Shown: positions 9,903 through 17,998 of the stretch, one piece after another
Layout: each line of letters starts with the position of its first letter
How positions within the stretch are numbered: the stretch's first letter is position 1
Source: Hydrogenophaga sp. BPS33
GTDB taxonomy: Bacteria > Pseudomonadota > Gammaproteobacteria > Burkholderiales > Burkholderiaceae_C
DNA: 64,000 bases
Reading direction: 5' to 3'
Assembly (NCBI RefSeq): GCF_009859475.1
Contig: NZ_CP044549.1
Span: 744,001-808,000 of the forward strand
The notes under the pieces: model-generated
What the model saw: only the letters and a program-made list of their open reading frames with translations
What the model was told of the DNA's origin: nothing
Databases searched by the model: none
Position numbers and translations under genes: made by a program

Positions 9903-9977
9903 CCGTTCGGGCTGAGCCTGTCGAAGCCCTTCCATGCCCACATTGCAAAAACCCTTCCACAAGCTCAGGGTGAACGG
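9903..9977. repeat. REP-like extragenic inverted repeat
   Basis: Two arms face each other in the gap between the synthetase and the ABC ATPase: CCGTTCGGGCTGAGCCTGTC (from 9903) and, near 9958-9977, CACAAGCTCAGGGTGAACGG, whose reverse complement begins CCGTTCACCCTGAGCTTGTG. The motif CTTCGACAGGCTCAGCCCGA is a familiar extragenic repeat of beta- and gammaproteobacteria. It would fold into a long imperfect hairpin in the mRNA. The ABC gene starts three bases after it. Confidence 0.7.
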
Positions 9978-9979
9978 AG

Positions 9980-10795
9980 ATGGTCTTGAGTCAGAAAAAA
10001 ATCGGCGACGTCATCCTGAACGTCCAGAACATCAGCCTGCGTTTCGGCGGCGTGAAGGCGCTGACCGACATCAGCTTCGACGTGCGCGAGCACGAGGTGC
10101 GCGCCATCATCGGCCCCAACGGCGCGGGCAAGAGCTCCATGCTCAACTGCATCAATGGCGTGTACCAGCCGCAGGACGGTTCGATCAGTTTCCGCGGCCA
10201 GACCTTCAAGCACATGAACAGCCGCCAGGTGGCGGAGATGGGCATCGCGCGCACCTTCCAGAACCTCGCGCTCTTCAAGGGCATGAGCGTGATCGACAAC
10301 ATCATGACCGGGCGCAACCTGCGCATCAAGAGCGGTCTGCTGGCGCAAGCGTTCCGCAACCCGTTCCCGGGCCTGAAGATTCTGGGCGGCGCGCAGAAGG
10401 AAGAAGAAACGCACCGCGAGTTCGTCGAACACATCATCGACTTCCTGGAAATTCAGGCACACCGAAAAACGCCGGTGGGCCAGTTGCCGTATGGCCTGCA
10501 GAAACGTGTGGACCTGGGCCGTGCGCTGGCCATGGAGCCCAAGGTGCTGCTGCTGGACGAACCGATGGCGGGCATGAACCTGGAAGAGAAGCAGGACATG
10601 AGCCGTTTCATCCTGGACGTGAACGACGAGTTCGGCACCACCATCGTGCTGATCGAGCACGACATGGGCGTGGTCATGGACATCTCCGACCGCGTGGTGG
10701 TGCTCGACTACGGCAGGAAGATCGGCGACGGCACGCCCGAAGAGGTGCGTGGCAACGAAGAAGTCATCAGCGCCTACCTCGGCACCAGCCACTGA
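9980..10795 (+). CDS. livG: Branched-chain amino acid-type ABC transporter ATP-binding protein (LivG-like)
   Basis: 271 residues. Walker A GPNGAGKSSM, a Q-loop in ARTFQNLALF, a degenerate signature at GQLPYGLQKRVDLGRALA, Walker B LLLDEPMAGMN and the switch His in IEHDMGVVMD. The C-terminal EVISAYLG is typical of LivG. The ATG at 9980 directly abuts GGAG (9976-9979), too close for a ribosome binding site; a TTG at 9986 would sit six bases from the same GGAG and may be the true start. Located on the inner face of the membrane with the LivF-like ATPase, energising the LivHM-type permeases encoded next. Ligand probably an organic acid, judging by the CoA ligases on both sides. Confidence 0.93.
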   Translation: MVLSQKKIGDVILNVQNISLRFGGVKALTDISFDVREHEVRAIIGPNGAGKSSMLNCINGVYQPQDGSISFRGQTFKHMNSRQVAEMGIARTFQNLALFKGMSVIDNIMTGRNLRIKSGLLAQAFRNPFPGLKILGGAQKEEETHREFVEHIIDFLEIQAHRKTPVGQLPYGLQKRVDLGRALAMEPKVLLLDEPMAGMNLEEKQDMSRFILDVNDEFGTTIVLIEHDMGVVMDISDRVVVLDYGRKIGDGTPEEVRGNEEVISAYLGTSH

Positions 10796-10810
10796 ACAGG
10801 AACACACACC

Positions 10811-11740
10811 ATGGCGTTCTTTCTGGAAACTCTGTTTGGCGGCCTGATGGTCGGCATGCTGTATTCGCTCGTGGCACTGGGCTTCGTGTTGATCTTCAAG
10901 GCCTCGGGTGTCTTCAACTTTGCGCAGGGCGCTATGGTGCTGTTCGCCGCGCTGGCGATGGCGCGCTTCTCGGAGTGGATCCCGCAATGGACCGGCATCG
11001 AGAGCAAGGTGCTGGCCAACGTCGCGGCGTTTGTGCTGGCCGGTGCGCTCATGTTCGCCATGGCCTGGCTGATCGAGCGGCTGGTGCTGCGCCACCTGGT
11101 CAACCAGGAAGCCGCCACGCTGTTGATGGCCACGCTGGGCATCACCTACTTCATCGACGGTCTGGGCCAATCGATCTTCGGCAGCAACATCTACAAGATC
11201 GACATCGGCATGCCCAAGGACCCGGTGTTCGTGCTCGACTCGGTGTTCGAGGGCGGCCTGCTGCTGAACCAGGAAGACATCATCGCCGCCGCCATCGCCG
11301 CCGGGTTGGTGATCGTGCTCTCGCTGTTCTTCCAGAAAACCGCCACTGGCCGCGCCCTGCGTGCGGTGGCCGACGACCACCAGGCCGCGCAGTCCATCGG
11401 CATTCCGCTCAACCGCATCTGGGTCATCGTGTGGTGCGTGGCGGGTCTGGTGGCCCTGGTGGCCGGGATGATCTGGGGCTCCAAGCTGGGCGTGCAGTTC
11501 TCGCTCACCACGGTGGCTTTGCGCGCGCTGCCCGTCGTGATTCTGGGTGGCCTCACCTCGGTGCCCGGCGCCATCATCGGCGGCTTGATCATCGGCGTGG
11601 GTGAGAAGCTCTCCGAGGTCTATCTCGGGCCCTTCGTCGGCGGGGGCATCGAGATCTGGTTCGCCTATGTGCTGGCGCTGGTGTTCCTGCTGTTCCGACC
11701 GCAGGGGCTGTTCGGCGAAAAGATCATTGATCGCGTGTGA
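10811..11740 (+). CDS. livH: Branched-chain amino acid-type ABC transporter permease (LivH-like)
   Basis: 309 residues and about eight hydrophobic segments, LivH family of inner-membrane permeases. The N-terminus MAFFLETLFGGLMVGMLYSL and the conserved FNFAQGAMVLF are typical. The cytoplasmic EAA-like coupling loop is in the stretch RALRAVADDHQAAQSIGIPL. It starts 15 bp after the LivG-like gene with a plain context and is clearly in the same operon. A REP-like hairpin separates it from the second permease gene. Confidence 0.93.
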   Translation: MAFFLETLFGGLMVGMLYSLVALGFVLIFKASGVFNFAQGAMVLFAALAMARFSEWIPQWTGIESKVLANVAAFVLAGALMFAMAWLIERLVLRHLVNQEAATLLMATLGITYFIDGLGQSIFGSNIYKIDIGMPKDPVFVLDSVFEGGLLLNQEDIIAAAIAAGLVIVLSLFFQKTATGRALRAVADDHQAAQSIGIPLNRIWVIVWCVAGLVALVAGMIWGSKLGVQFSLTTVALRALPVVILGGLTSVPGAIIGGLIIGVGEKLSEVYLGPFVGGGIEIWFAYVLALVFLLFRPQGLFGEKIIDRV

Positions 11741-11760
11741 CAACCGACCGAAAAATTTGC

Positions 11761-11801
11761 GGGTCAGACCACGATTTGCGCAGCAAATGTGCTCTGACCC
11801 C
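11761..11801. repeat. Palindromic GGGTCAGA-type extragenic element
   Basis: GGGTCAGACCACGATTTGC faces GCAAATGTGCTCTGACCCC across two bases, giving a near-perfect ~19-bp stem. It sits in the 81-bp gap between the two permease genes. The sequence looks like a mobile REP-type palindrome, a class often mobilised by RAYT transposases; no RAYT gene is present here. As mRNA it would form a strong hairpin inside the operon. Confidence 0.7.
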
Positions 11802-11821
11802 AACTGACTAAAAGGCCTTTC

Positions 11822-12898
11822 ATGCTCTATCGCGAAAACGGTCAGTTCAAGACCTCCTACAGCGCCGACCAGCAGATCTTCCCGATCGCGCAAGACCGCT
11901 GGCTCGTCGGTGCCCTGATTGCGCTGGCCTTCGTGGCCGTGCCCCTGCTCGCCAGCGACTACCTGATGCGCGCCATCCTGATCCCGTTCCTGATCTTCTC
12001 GCTCGCGGCAGTGGGCGTGAACATCCTGGTGGGCTATTGCGGCCAGATCTCGCTCGGCTCGGGCGCCTTCATGGCCGTGGGGGCTTACGGCGCCTACAAC
12101 TTCTTCGTGCGCCTGCCGGGCCTGCCGCTGATCCCCGCGCTCATCCTCGGGGGCCTCTGCGCCACGGCCTTCGGCATCCTGTTCGGCCTGCCGAGTTTGC
12201 GCGTGCGCGGCTTGTACCTGGCGGTGGCCACGCTGGCCGCGCAGTTCTTCGCCGACTGGATGTTCCTGCGCATCAAGTGGTTCACGATGGACACGCCTTC
12301 GGGCTCGGTGGCGGTGTCCAACCTGCAGGTGTTCGGCCTGCCGCTGGAGAGCGCCGCGAGCAAGTACCTGTTCTGCCTGGCGGTGCTGGCCGTGATCGCC
12401 CTGCTGGCCAAGAACCTGGTGCGCAGCGCGATCGGCCGCGAGTGGATGGCGATCCGCGACATGGACGTGGCCGCGGCCGTGATCGGCATCCGCCCGATGT
12501 ACGCCAAGCTCAGCGCCTTCGCGGTGAGCAGCTTCATCATCGGCGTGGCCGGCGCGCTCTGGGCCTTTGTCTACCTGGGGGCGTGGGAGCCCTCGGCCTT
12601 CTCGGTCGACTACTCCTTCCGCCTGTTGTTCATGGTAATCATCGGCGGCCTGGGCTCCATCATGGGCAGCTTCTTCGGCGCGGCCTTCATCGTCGTGTTG
12701 CCGATCGCGCTGAGCCAGTTCCTGCCGGCCGTGGCCGGGCTGTTCGGCGTCGAGATTTCCACCACCGCGGTCTCGCATGCCGAGCTGATGATCTTCGGCG
12801 GCCTGATCGTGTGGTTCCTGATCGTCGAGCCCCATGGGCTGGCCAAGCTGTGGTCGATCGGCAAGCAGAAATTGCGGCTGTGGCCGTTCCCTCATTGA
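11822..12898 (+). CDS. livM: Branched-chain amino acid-type ABC transporter permease (LivM-like)
   Basis: 358 residues. An N-terminal cytoplasmic stretch of ~35 residues is followed by eight to ten hydrophobic segments. Conserved LivM features are visible: GYCGQISLGSGAFMAVGAY, LPSLRVRGLYLAVATLAAQF and a coupling loop around REWMAIRDMDVAAAVIGI. Inner-membrane partner of the LivH-like permease. The preceding ~80 bp hold the palindromic element, so expression may be affected by that hairpin. The start ATG at 11822 follows an A-rich, weakly AG-containing leader (AAAAGGCC). Confidence 0.93.
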   Translation: MLYRENGQFKTSYSADQQIFPIAQDRWLVGALIALAFVAVPLLASDYLMRAILIPFLIFSLAAVGVNILVGYCGQISLGSGAFMAVGAYGAYNFFVRLPGLPLIPALILGGLCATAFGILFGLPSLRVRGLYLAVATLAAQFFADWMFLRIKWFTMDTPSGSVAVSNLQVFGLPLESAASKYLFCLAVLAVIALLAKNLVRSAIGREWMAIRDMDVAAAVIGIRPMYAKLSAFAVSSFIIGVAGALWAFVYLGAWEPSAFSVDYSFRLLFMVIIGGLGSIMGSFFGAAFIVVLPIALSQFLPAVAGLFGVEISTTAVSHAELMIFGGLIVWFLIVEPHGLAKLWSIGKQKLRLWPFPH

Positions 12899-12986
12899 AT
12901 ATGAAGCACCCCCTGGTGCCGATCGCCTCGTTGTCCCTATCCCTGTGTTCCCCAAGCGTGTTCCTACTTTTACGAAGGAGACAGTC

Positions 12987-14324
12987 ATGAAGTTTCGCAA
13001 GATCGTCCTCGCCACGGCTGTGGCGGTCACTGGTGCCAGTGCACTCGTGGCGGGCAGCGCCTGGGCGCAGGCCAAGGAACAGTACCTGCCGGTGCTGTCC
13101 TACCGCACCGGTGCCTACGCGCCCAATGGCACGCCCACGGCCAATGGCATCGTCGACTACTACAAGCTGGTCAATGCGCGCGGCGGCATCAACGGCGTCA
13201 AGCTGCTGGTGGAAGAGTGCGAGACCATGTACGACACCGCGCGCAGCGTGGAATGCTACGAACGCCTCAAGGGCAAGAACGGTGGCGCCGCGCTGATCCA
13301 TCCTTGGTCCACTGGCGCCACCTTTGCGCTCACCGAAAAGGCGCCGGTCGACAAGATCCCACTCATCACCACCGGCTATGGCCGCAGCGAAAGCGCGGAC
13401 GGCACGGTGTTCAAGTGGAACTTCCCGCTGCTGGGCACCTATTGGGTCGCGGCCGACGCCATCGTGCAGGCGATCGGTGCCAAGGAAGGTGGCATGGACA
13501 AGCTCAAGGGCAAGAAGATCGCCCTCGTGTACCACGACAGCCCGTTCGGCAAGGAGCCGATCCCGCTGTTGCAGGAGCGCGCCAAGATGCTCGGCTTCGA
13601 CCTGCAGTTGCTGCCCGTGACCGCGCCCGGCGTGGAGCAGAAGGCCACCTGGCTGCAGATCCGCCAGGCGCGCCCGGACTACACCTTGCTGTGGGGCTGG
13701 GGCGTGATGAACTCCACCGCGCTGAAGGAAGCACAGGCCACCGGTTACCCGCGCGAGAAGATGTACGGCGTGTGGTGGTCGGGCGCCGAGCCGGACGTGA
13801 GGGACGTGGGGCAGGGTGCCAAAGGCTACAACGCCGTGACGCTGCAGCACGGCACCGACAAGAGCGCGCCGATCGTCAAGGAGATCCTGGCCAAGCTGCA
13901 CGACAAGGGCCAGGGCACCGGCCCGCGCGACGAGGTGGGTGAGACCCTGTACCTGCGCGGCGTGGTCAGCGCCGCGATGGGGGTGGAAGGCATCCGCGCG
14001 GCGCAGGAGCGCTTTGGCAAAGGCAAGGTCATGACCGGCGAGCAGGTGCGCTGGGGCCTGGAAAACCTGAACCTCACGCAGGCCAAGCTGGACGCGCTGG
14101 GCTTCAAGGGTGTGCTGCGCGGCCCCATCAGCACCTCGTGCGCGGACCACGTCGGTTCGGGCGCGGCGCGCATCCACACCTGGGATGGCAGCAAGTGGGT
14201 GTTCTCGTCGGGCTGGATCGAGTCCGACCAGCAGATCATCAAGCCGATGGTGAGGAGCACCGCGTCGAAGTATGCGGCCGAGAAAAAACTCACCGCCCGT
14301 ACGCCTGCTGACTGCCAGAGCTAA
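12987..14324 (+). CDS. ABC transporter substrate-binding protein (branched-chain amino acid type)
   Basis: 445 residues from the ATG at 12987, preceded by an excellent GAAGGAG. A Sec signal peptide is clear (MKFRKIVLATAVAVTGASAL, cleavage after AWAQA). The mature protein is a periplasmic type I ligand-binding protein: opening LPVLSYRTGAYAPNG, NARGGINGVKLLVEECET and a hinge region KGKKIALVYHDSPFGKE. It is longer than amino acid receptors (~370-390) and of the type found beside CoA ligases in Burkholderiales, often annotated only as a generic ABC substrate-binding protein. It is the ligand-determining component for the LivGHMF-like importer. Two stem-loops directly after the stop may stabilise its mRNA segment. 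Confidence 0.92.
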   Translation: MKFRKIVLATAVAVTGASALVAGSAWAQAKEQYLPVLSYRTGAYAPNGTPTANGIVDYYKLVNARGGINGVKLLVEECETMYDTARSVECYERLKGKNGGAALIHPWSTGATFALTEKAPVDKIPLITTGYGRSESADGTVFKWNFPLLGTYWVAADAIVQAIGAKEGGMDKLKGKKIALVYHDSPFGKEPIPLLQERAKMLGFDLQLLPVTAPGVEQKATWLQIRQARPDYTLLWGWGVMNSTALKEAQATGYPREKMYGVWWSGAEPDVRDVGQGAKGYNAVTLQHGTDKSAPIVKEILAKLHDKGQGTGPRDEVGETLYLRGVVSAAMGVEGIRAAQERFGKGKVMTGEQVRWGLENLNLTQAKLDALGFKGVLRGPISTSCADHVGSGAARIHTWDGSKWVFSSGWIESDQQIIKPMVRSTASKYAAEKKLTARTPADCQS

Positions 14325-14332
14325 ACCGAACC

Positions 14333-14391
14333 ATGGCGGCTGGTTCGCCAGCCGCCATTCGCAAGGCTGGCGTGCCGCGCCTTGCGAATGG
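14333..14391 (+). other. Overlapping tandem stem-loops between receptor and ATPase genes
   Basis: First stem: ATGGCGGCTGG, TTCG loop, CCAGCCGCCAT (14333-14358), a perfect 11-bp stem with a UUCG tetraloop. Second stem: CCATTCGCAAGGC (14355-14367) with GCCTTGCGAATGG (14379-14391), a perfect 13-bp stem. The arms share CCAT, so the two are adjacent or mutually adjusting. No T-run follows, so this is not a typical terminator; more likely a 3' mRNA stabiliser or processing site that raises receptor over ATPase levels. Confidence 0.6.
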
Positions 14392-14407
14392 TCTCCAAGG
14401 AATCTCC

Positions 14408-15217
14408 ATGAGCACACCCAACACCGTCCTCAACGTCAACGGCATCGAGGTCATCTACAACCACGTGATCCTCGTGCTCAAGGGCGTTTCGCTCAACGTG
14501 CCCGATGGCCAGATCGCCGCCATCCTGGGGGGCAACGGCGCGGGCAAGACGACCACGCTGCGCGCCATCTCCAACCTGCTCAAGGGCGAACGCGGCGAGG
14601 TCACCAAGGGCAGCATCGAGCTGCGCGGCGAACGCATCGAAAACCTCTCGCCCGCCGACCTGGTGCAGCGCGGCGTGGTGCAGGTGATGGAGGGGCGGCA
14701 CTGCTTTGCCCACCTCACGATTGAGGAGAACCTGATGACCGGCTCCTACACGCGCAAGAGCAAGGCCGAGATCGCAGCCAACCTGGAGAAGGTCTACACC
14801 TATTTTCCGCGCCTGAAAACGCGGCGCACCAGCCAGGCCGCCTACACCTCGGGTGGCGAGCAGCAGATGTGCGCGATCGGCCGTGCGCTCATGACCAACC
14901 CCAGCGTGATGCTGCTCGACGAACCTTCGATGGGCCTGGCACCGCAGATCGTGGAGGAGGTGTTCGAGATCGTGAAGGACCTCAACCACAAGGAGAAGGT
15001 TACCTTCCTGCTGGCCGAGCAGAACACCAACATGGCGCTGAAGTACGCCGACTACGGCTACATCATGGAGAGCGGGCGCATCGTGATGGACGGCGCGGCC
15101 AGCGAGCTGCGCAACAACGAAGACGTCAAGGAGTTCTACCTCGGCATGGGCGGTGGCGAGCGCAAGAGCTTCAAGGACGTCAAGAGCTACAAGCGCAGGA
15201 AAAGGTGGCTCGCGTAG
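14408..15217 (+). CDS. livF: Branched-chain amino acid-type ABC transporter ATP-binding protein (LivF-like)
   Basis: 269 residues from the ATG at 14408 (AAGGAATCTCC precedes it); the frame is open further upstream through the hairpins but that is not coding. Walker A GGNGAGKTTT, Q-loop region VQVMEGRHCFAHLT (typical of LivF), signature YTSGGEQQMCAIGRAL, Walker B MLLDEPSMGLAP, switch region LAEQNTNMALKYAD. A basic C-terminal extension (SYKRRKRW) is slightly longer than in E. coli LivF. Completes the five-component importer. Confidence 0.93.
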   Translation: MSTPNTVLNVNGIEVIYNHVILVLKGVSLNVPDGQIAAILGGNGAGKTTTLRAISNLLKGERGEVTKGSIELRGERIENLSPADLVQRGVVQVMEGRHCFAHLTIEENLMTGSYTRKSKAEIAANLEKVYTYFPRLKTRRTSQAAYTSGGEQQMCAIGRALMTNPSVMLLDEPSMGLAPQIVEEVFEIVKDLNHKEKVTFLLAEQNTNMALKYADYGYIMESGRIVMDGAASELRNNEDVKEFYLGMGGGERKSFKDVKSYKRRKRWLA

Positions 15218-15221
15218 CGAG

Positions 15222-15312
15222 CACCCCCCGCGCCGCGCCTTTGGCGCGTCACCCCCCTTGAACGGGGGGCGATGCCTGAGGCCCGGCAAAGCCGGTTCCT
15301 CGGCATCTCTGG
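15222..15312 (+). repeat. Comamonadaceae-type C-run/G-run intergenic element, copy A
   Basis: Opens with CACCCCCC, has an inner CCCCCC...GGGGGG stem, then GATGCC...GCCGG...GGCATC dyad symmetry, ending CTCTGG. The same order of blocks recurs at 47142-47248 and 58729-58820. Lies between the LivF-like and PaaK-like genes on the same strand. Confidence 0.65.
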
Positions 15313-15342
15313 ACAAAATTCCCTCACTCCTCCATCGCAGCC

Positions 15343-16599
15343 ATGGCACAGACCGAATTCTTCGATGCGCTTGAAACCCGATCGCCCGATGAACGCGAAG
15401 CGGCTCATGTGGCCGCGTTGCCGGCGCAGATTGCCCACGCCAAAAAACACGCACCAGCCTTCGCCGAGTTGCTGGCGGATGTGGACCCGGCCACCATCAC
15501 CTCGCGCGCGGCGCTCGCGCGCCTGCCGGTGATCCGCAAACACGAATTGCTGGAGCGTCAGACCGCACACCGCGCGCGCGATCCGTTCGGCGGTTTCTCC
15601 GCGCTGCGCTGGGGCCCCGGCATGGGCCGCGTGTTCGCCAGCCCGGGCCCGATCTACGAACCCGAAGGCGCCACGCGCGACTACTGGCGAGCGGCGCGCG
15701 CGCTCTACGCGGCAGGGTTCCGCGCGGGCGAGCTGGTGCACAACGCGTTCAGTTACCACATGACACCGGGCGCCTTCATCCTCGAATCCGGCGCTCAGGC
15801 GGTGGGCTGCACGGTGTTCCCCGCCGGCACCGGGCAGACCGAGCAGCAGCTGCAGGCCATCACCGAACTCAAGCCCCACGGGTACACCGGCACCCCCAGC
15901 TTTTTGCGCATCCTGCTGGAGAAGGCGGCCGAGGCTGGCGTGGACGTTTCCAGCATCCGCAAGGCGTCGGTCGGTGGAGAGGCCTGCCCCCCCAGCCTGA
16001 CGGCGTGGTTCGCCGAGCGTGGCGTGGCGGTCTACCAGACCTATGCCACCGCCGACCTGGGGCTCGTGGCCTACGAGACCTCGGCGCGCGAAGGGCTGGT
16101 GGTCGAGGAGGGCGTTCTGGTCGAGATCGTGCGCCCTGGCACCCGCGAACCGGTGCCCGACGGTGAAGTGGGCGAGCTCGTGGTCACCAGCTTCAACCCG
16201 GCCTATCCGCTGGTGCGCTTTGGCACTGGCGATCTCTCGGCCATCCTGCCCGGTACCTGCCCCACGGGCCGCACCGCTCCGCGCATCAAGGGCTGGATGG
16301 GCCGCGCCGACCAGACCACCAAGGTGCGCGGCATGTTCGTGCATCCCTCGCAGGTGGCCGACATCGTGCGCCACTTTCCGCAGGTGGCCAAGGCGCGCCT
16401 GGTGGTGAGTGGTGAAATGGCCAACGACCAGATGTGCCTGCGCGTGGAAGTTCCGGCGTCGGGCAACGCGGAGCTGCAACAACAGCTGGAGGCCGCGGTG
16501 CGCGAGGTGACCAAGCTGCGCGCGCAAGTGGAGCTGGTCGCGCCCGGAGCCTTGCCCAACGATGGCAAGGTGATCGAGGACGCACGTTCTTACCGATAA
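15343..16599 (+). CDS. PaaK-like phenylacetate-CoA ligase family protein
   Basis: 418 residues, ANL superfamily, closest in layout to phenylacetate-CoA ligases but slightly shorter than PaaK (~430-440) and without a textbook TSGTTG P-loop; the equivalent region reads LRWGPGMGRVFASPGP. Conserved PaaK-type elements are QTYATADLGLVAYE, a VTSFNPAYPLVRFGTGDLS block and GRADQTTKVRGMFVHPSQV in the C-terminal domain. Cytosolic. Being at the end of the importer cluster, it probably thioesterifies the imported acid or a product of it. The altered P-loop means catalytic activity should not be taken for granted. Confidence 0.85.
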   Translation: MAQTEFFDALETRSPDEREAAHVAALPAQIAHAKKHAPAFAELLADVDPATITSRAALARLPVIRKHELLERQTAHRARDPFGGFSALRWGPGMGRVFASPGPIYEPEGATRDYWRAARALYAAGFRAGELVHNAFSYHMTPGAFILESGAQAVGCTVFPAGTGQTEQQLQAITELKPHGYTGTPSFLRILLEKAAEAGVDVSSIRKASVGGEACPPSLTAWFAERGVAVYQTYATADLGLVAYETSAREGLVVEEGVLVEIVRPGTREPVPDGEVGELVVTSFNPAYPLVRFGTGDLSAILPGTCPTGRTAPRIKGWMGRADQTTKVRGMFVHPSQVADIVRHFPQVAKARLVVSGEMANDQMCLRVEVPASGNAELQQQLEAAVREVTKLRAQVELVAPGALPNDGKVIEDARSYR

Positions 16600-16746
16600 G
16601 TCCACAGGCCCGCCAAGTCCCCGACCCGCGGCGCTTCGTACATCGGGCGCACCAGGGTTTTCCCCGGTGGGGTCTTAGGTACTTTCCGCGATTCCTGCCA
16701 TCGACACCCGGCCTACGATCCCAGGCCTAAACCTCAAGGAGCTCTC

Positions 16747-17733
16747 ATGAAAAAACTGTTTGCACTGGCGGCCCTCACGGCTGTCGTTTCGTCGAGCGCC
16801 TTTGCGCAGGCTTATCCCAGCAAGCCCATCACCATCGTGGTGCCTTTCGCACCCGGTCCCACCGACACCGTGGCACGCCACCTGGCGGACGCGCTGCGCA
16901 AGGCGCTGGGGCCGAACACCACCATCGTGGTGGAAAACGCCGCTGGCGCGGGCGGCACCATCGGTGCGGGCAAGGTGGCGCGTGCCGCGCCGGATGGCTA
17001 CACCTTGCTGGTGTTCCACATTGGCATGGCCAGCACGCCGTCGCTGTACCGCAAGCTGTCCTACAAGCCGCTGGAAGATTTCGAGTACCTGGGCATGATC
17101 AACGACGTGCCCATGACCGTGATCGGTTCGAGCAAGCTCAACGCCAACACCTACCGCGACTTCGAGTCCTACATCCGTGCCAACAGCGGCAAGCTCAACC
17201 TCGCCCATGCCGGCCTGGGTTCGGCGTCACACATCTGCGGCCTGATGTGGCAGTCGGCCATGAAGCTGGACAAGTCCATCACGAGCATCGCCTACAAGGG
17301 CACGGGCCCGGCCATGGCCGACCTGCTCGGAGGCCAGGTAGACATGATGTGCGACCAGACCACCAACACCACGGCCCAGATCGAGGCCGGGCGGGTGAAG
17401 GCCTTCGCGGTCACCACGGCCAAGCGCCTGGACAAGCACAAGCTGCTCAAGGACTACCCGACGCTGCAGGAAATGGGTCTGAAGGACTTCAATCTGACCA
17501 TCTGGCACGGCCTGTACGCCCCCAAGGGCACGCCGCCGGACATCCAGAAGAAGCTCAACGATGCGCTGAAAGTGGCGCTGAAAGATCCGGAGTTCATCAA
17601 GCGCGAAGAAGACCTGGGCGCCATCGTGGTCACCGACAACCGCATCACGCCTCAGGGTCACAAGGCCTTTGTGGCCAATGAAATCACCAAGCTCAAGACG
17701 GTGATCGACGCCGCGGGCCAGTTCGCGGATTGA
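16747..17733 (+). CDS. Bug/TctC-family tripartite tricarboxylate transporter substrate-binding protein
   Basis: 328 residues with a Sec signal peptide ending SSAFAQA and a good AAGGAG upstream. The mature protein has the family hallmarks YPSKPITIVVPFAPGPTDTVAR and VVENAAGAGGTIGAGKVARA. Periplasmic receptor; the membrane subunits TctA and TctB are not in the window, as usual for the many orphan Bug proteins of Burkholderiales. The 147-bp gap before it has room for its own promoter, but it is co-directional with the CoA ligase. A strong intrinsic terminator follows. Ligand unknown; presumably a carboxylate. Confidence 0.93.
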   Translation: MKKLFALAALTAVVSSSAFAQAYPSKPITIVVPFAPGPTDTVARHLADALRKALGPNTTIVVENAAGAGGTIGAGKVARAAPDGYTLLVFHIGMASTPSLYRKLSYKPLEDFEYLGMINDVPMTVIGSSKLNANTYRDFESYIRANSGKLNLAHAGLGSASHICGLMWQSAMKLDKSITSIAYKGTGPAMADLLGGQVDMMCDQTTNTTAQIEAGRVKAFAVTTAKRLDKHKLLKDYPTLQEMGLKDFNLTIWHGLYAPKGTPPDIQKKLNDALKVALKDPEFIKREEDLGAIVVTDNRITPQGHKAFVANEITKLKTVIDAAGQFAD

Positions 17734-17757
17734 TCCCACCACCTTTTCGCGCCCGCC

Positions 17758-17782
17758 AGGCCGCCTTCGGGCGGCCTTTTTC
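17758..17782 (+). terminator. Rho-independent terminator
   Basis: AGGCCGCC, TTCG loop, GGCGGCCT, then five T. Perfect 8-bp stem 25 bp after the TctC stop; ends the transport/activation cluster. Confidence 0.9.
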
Positions 17783-17901
17783 ATGGTGCGCACGGCTGGT
17801 CCAGTGCGCGGCGCGGAGATTCCCGGCGGGAACCTCTTGCTAGAGGCGATTACTCGTGAGTCGTCTTCGCGAGGCTGTGTGCGTTCATTTTCAAGCTGGA
17901 A

Positions 17902-17917
17902 TGGCACGCCCTTCGCG
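17902..17917 (+). promoter_or_regulatory. Candidate sigma-54 promoter
   Basis: TGGCACGCCCTTCGCG matches the -24/-12 consensus TGGCACG-N4-TTGCA with the invariant GG and GC ten bases apart; it differs at one T and the last base. It would start a transcript near 17928, about 70 bp before the orphan gene at 17999. No activator-binding protein is encoded nearby. Could be chance. Confidence 0.35.
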
Positions 17918-17998
17918 TTGTCACTCTGGCGGAATCCGCTGCATCTCAATTTTCCTCATCCACGCTGGCCTGTGCCACCCATTGAGAGTGAGTTTCAA

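Noticed and set aside
9965..13075. 1036-codon open frame on the minus strand
   Set aside because: It lies antisense to three well-supported ABC transporter genes; composition is His/Gln/Asp/Arg-rich as expected from the complement of high-GC codons, with no family signature.
17860..17900. TTCG...TTC pattern resembling an hrpII box upstream of the orphan gene
   Set aside because: Spacing is 14 rather than 16 bases and the second half is incomplete; no type III secretion gene nearby.
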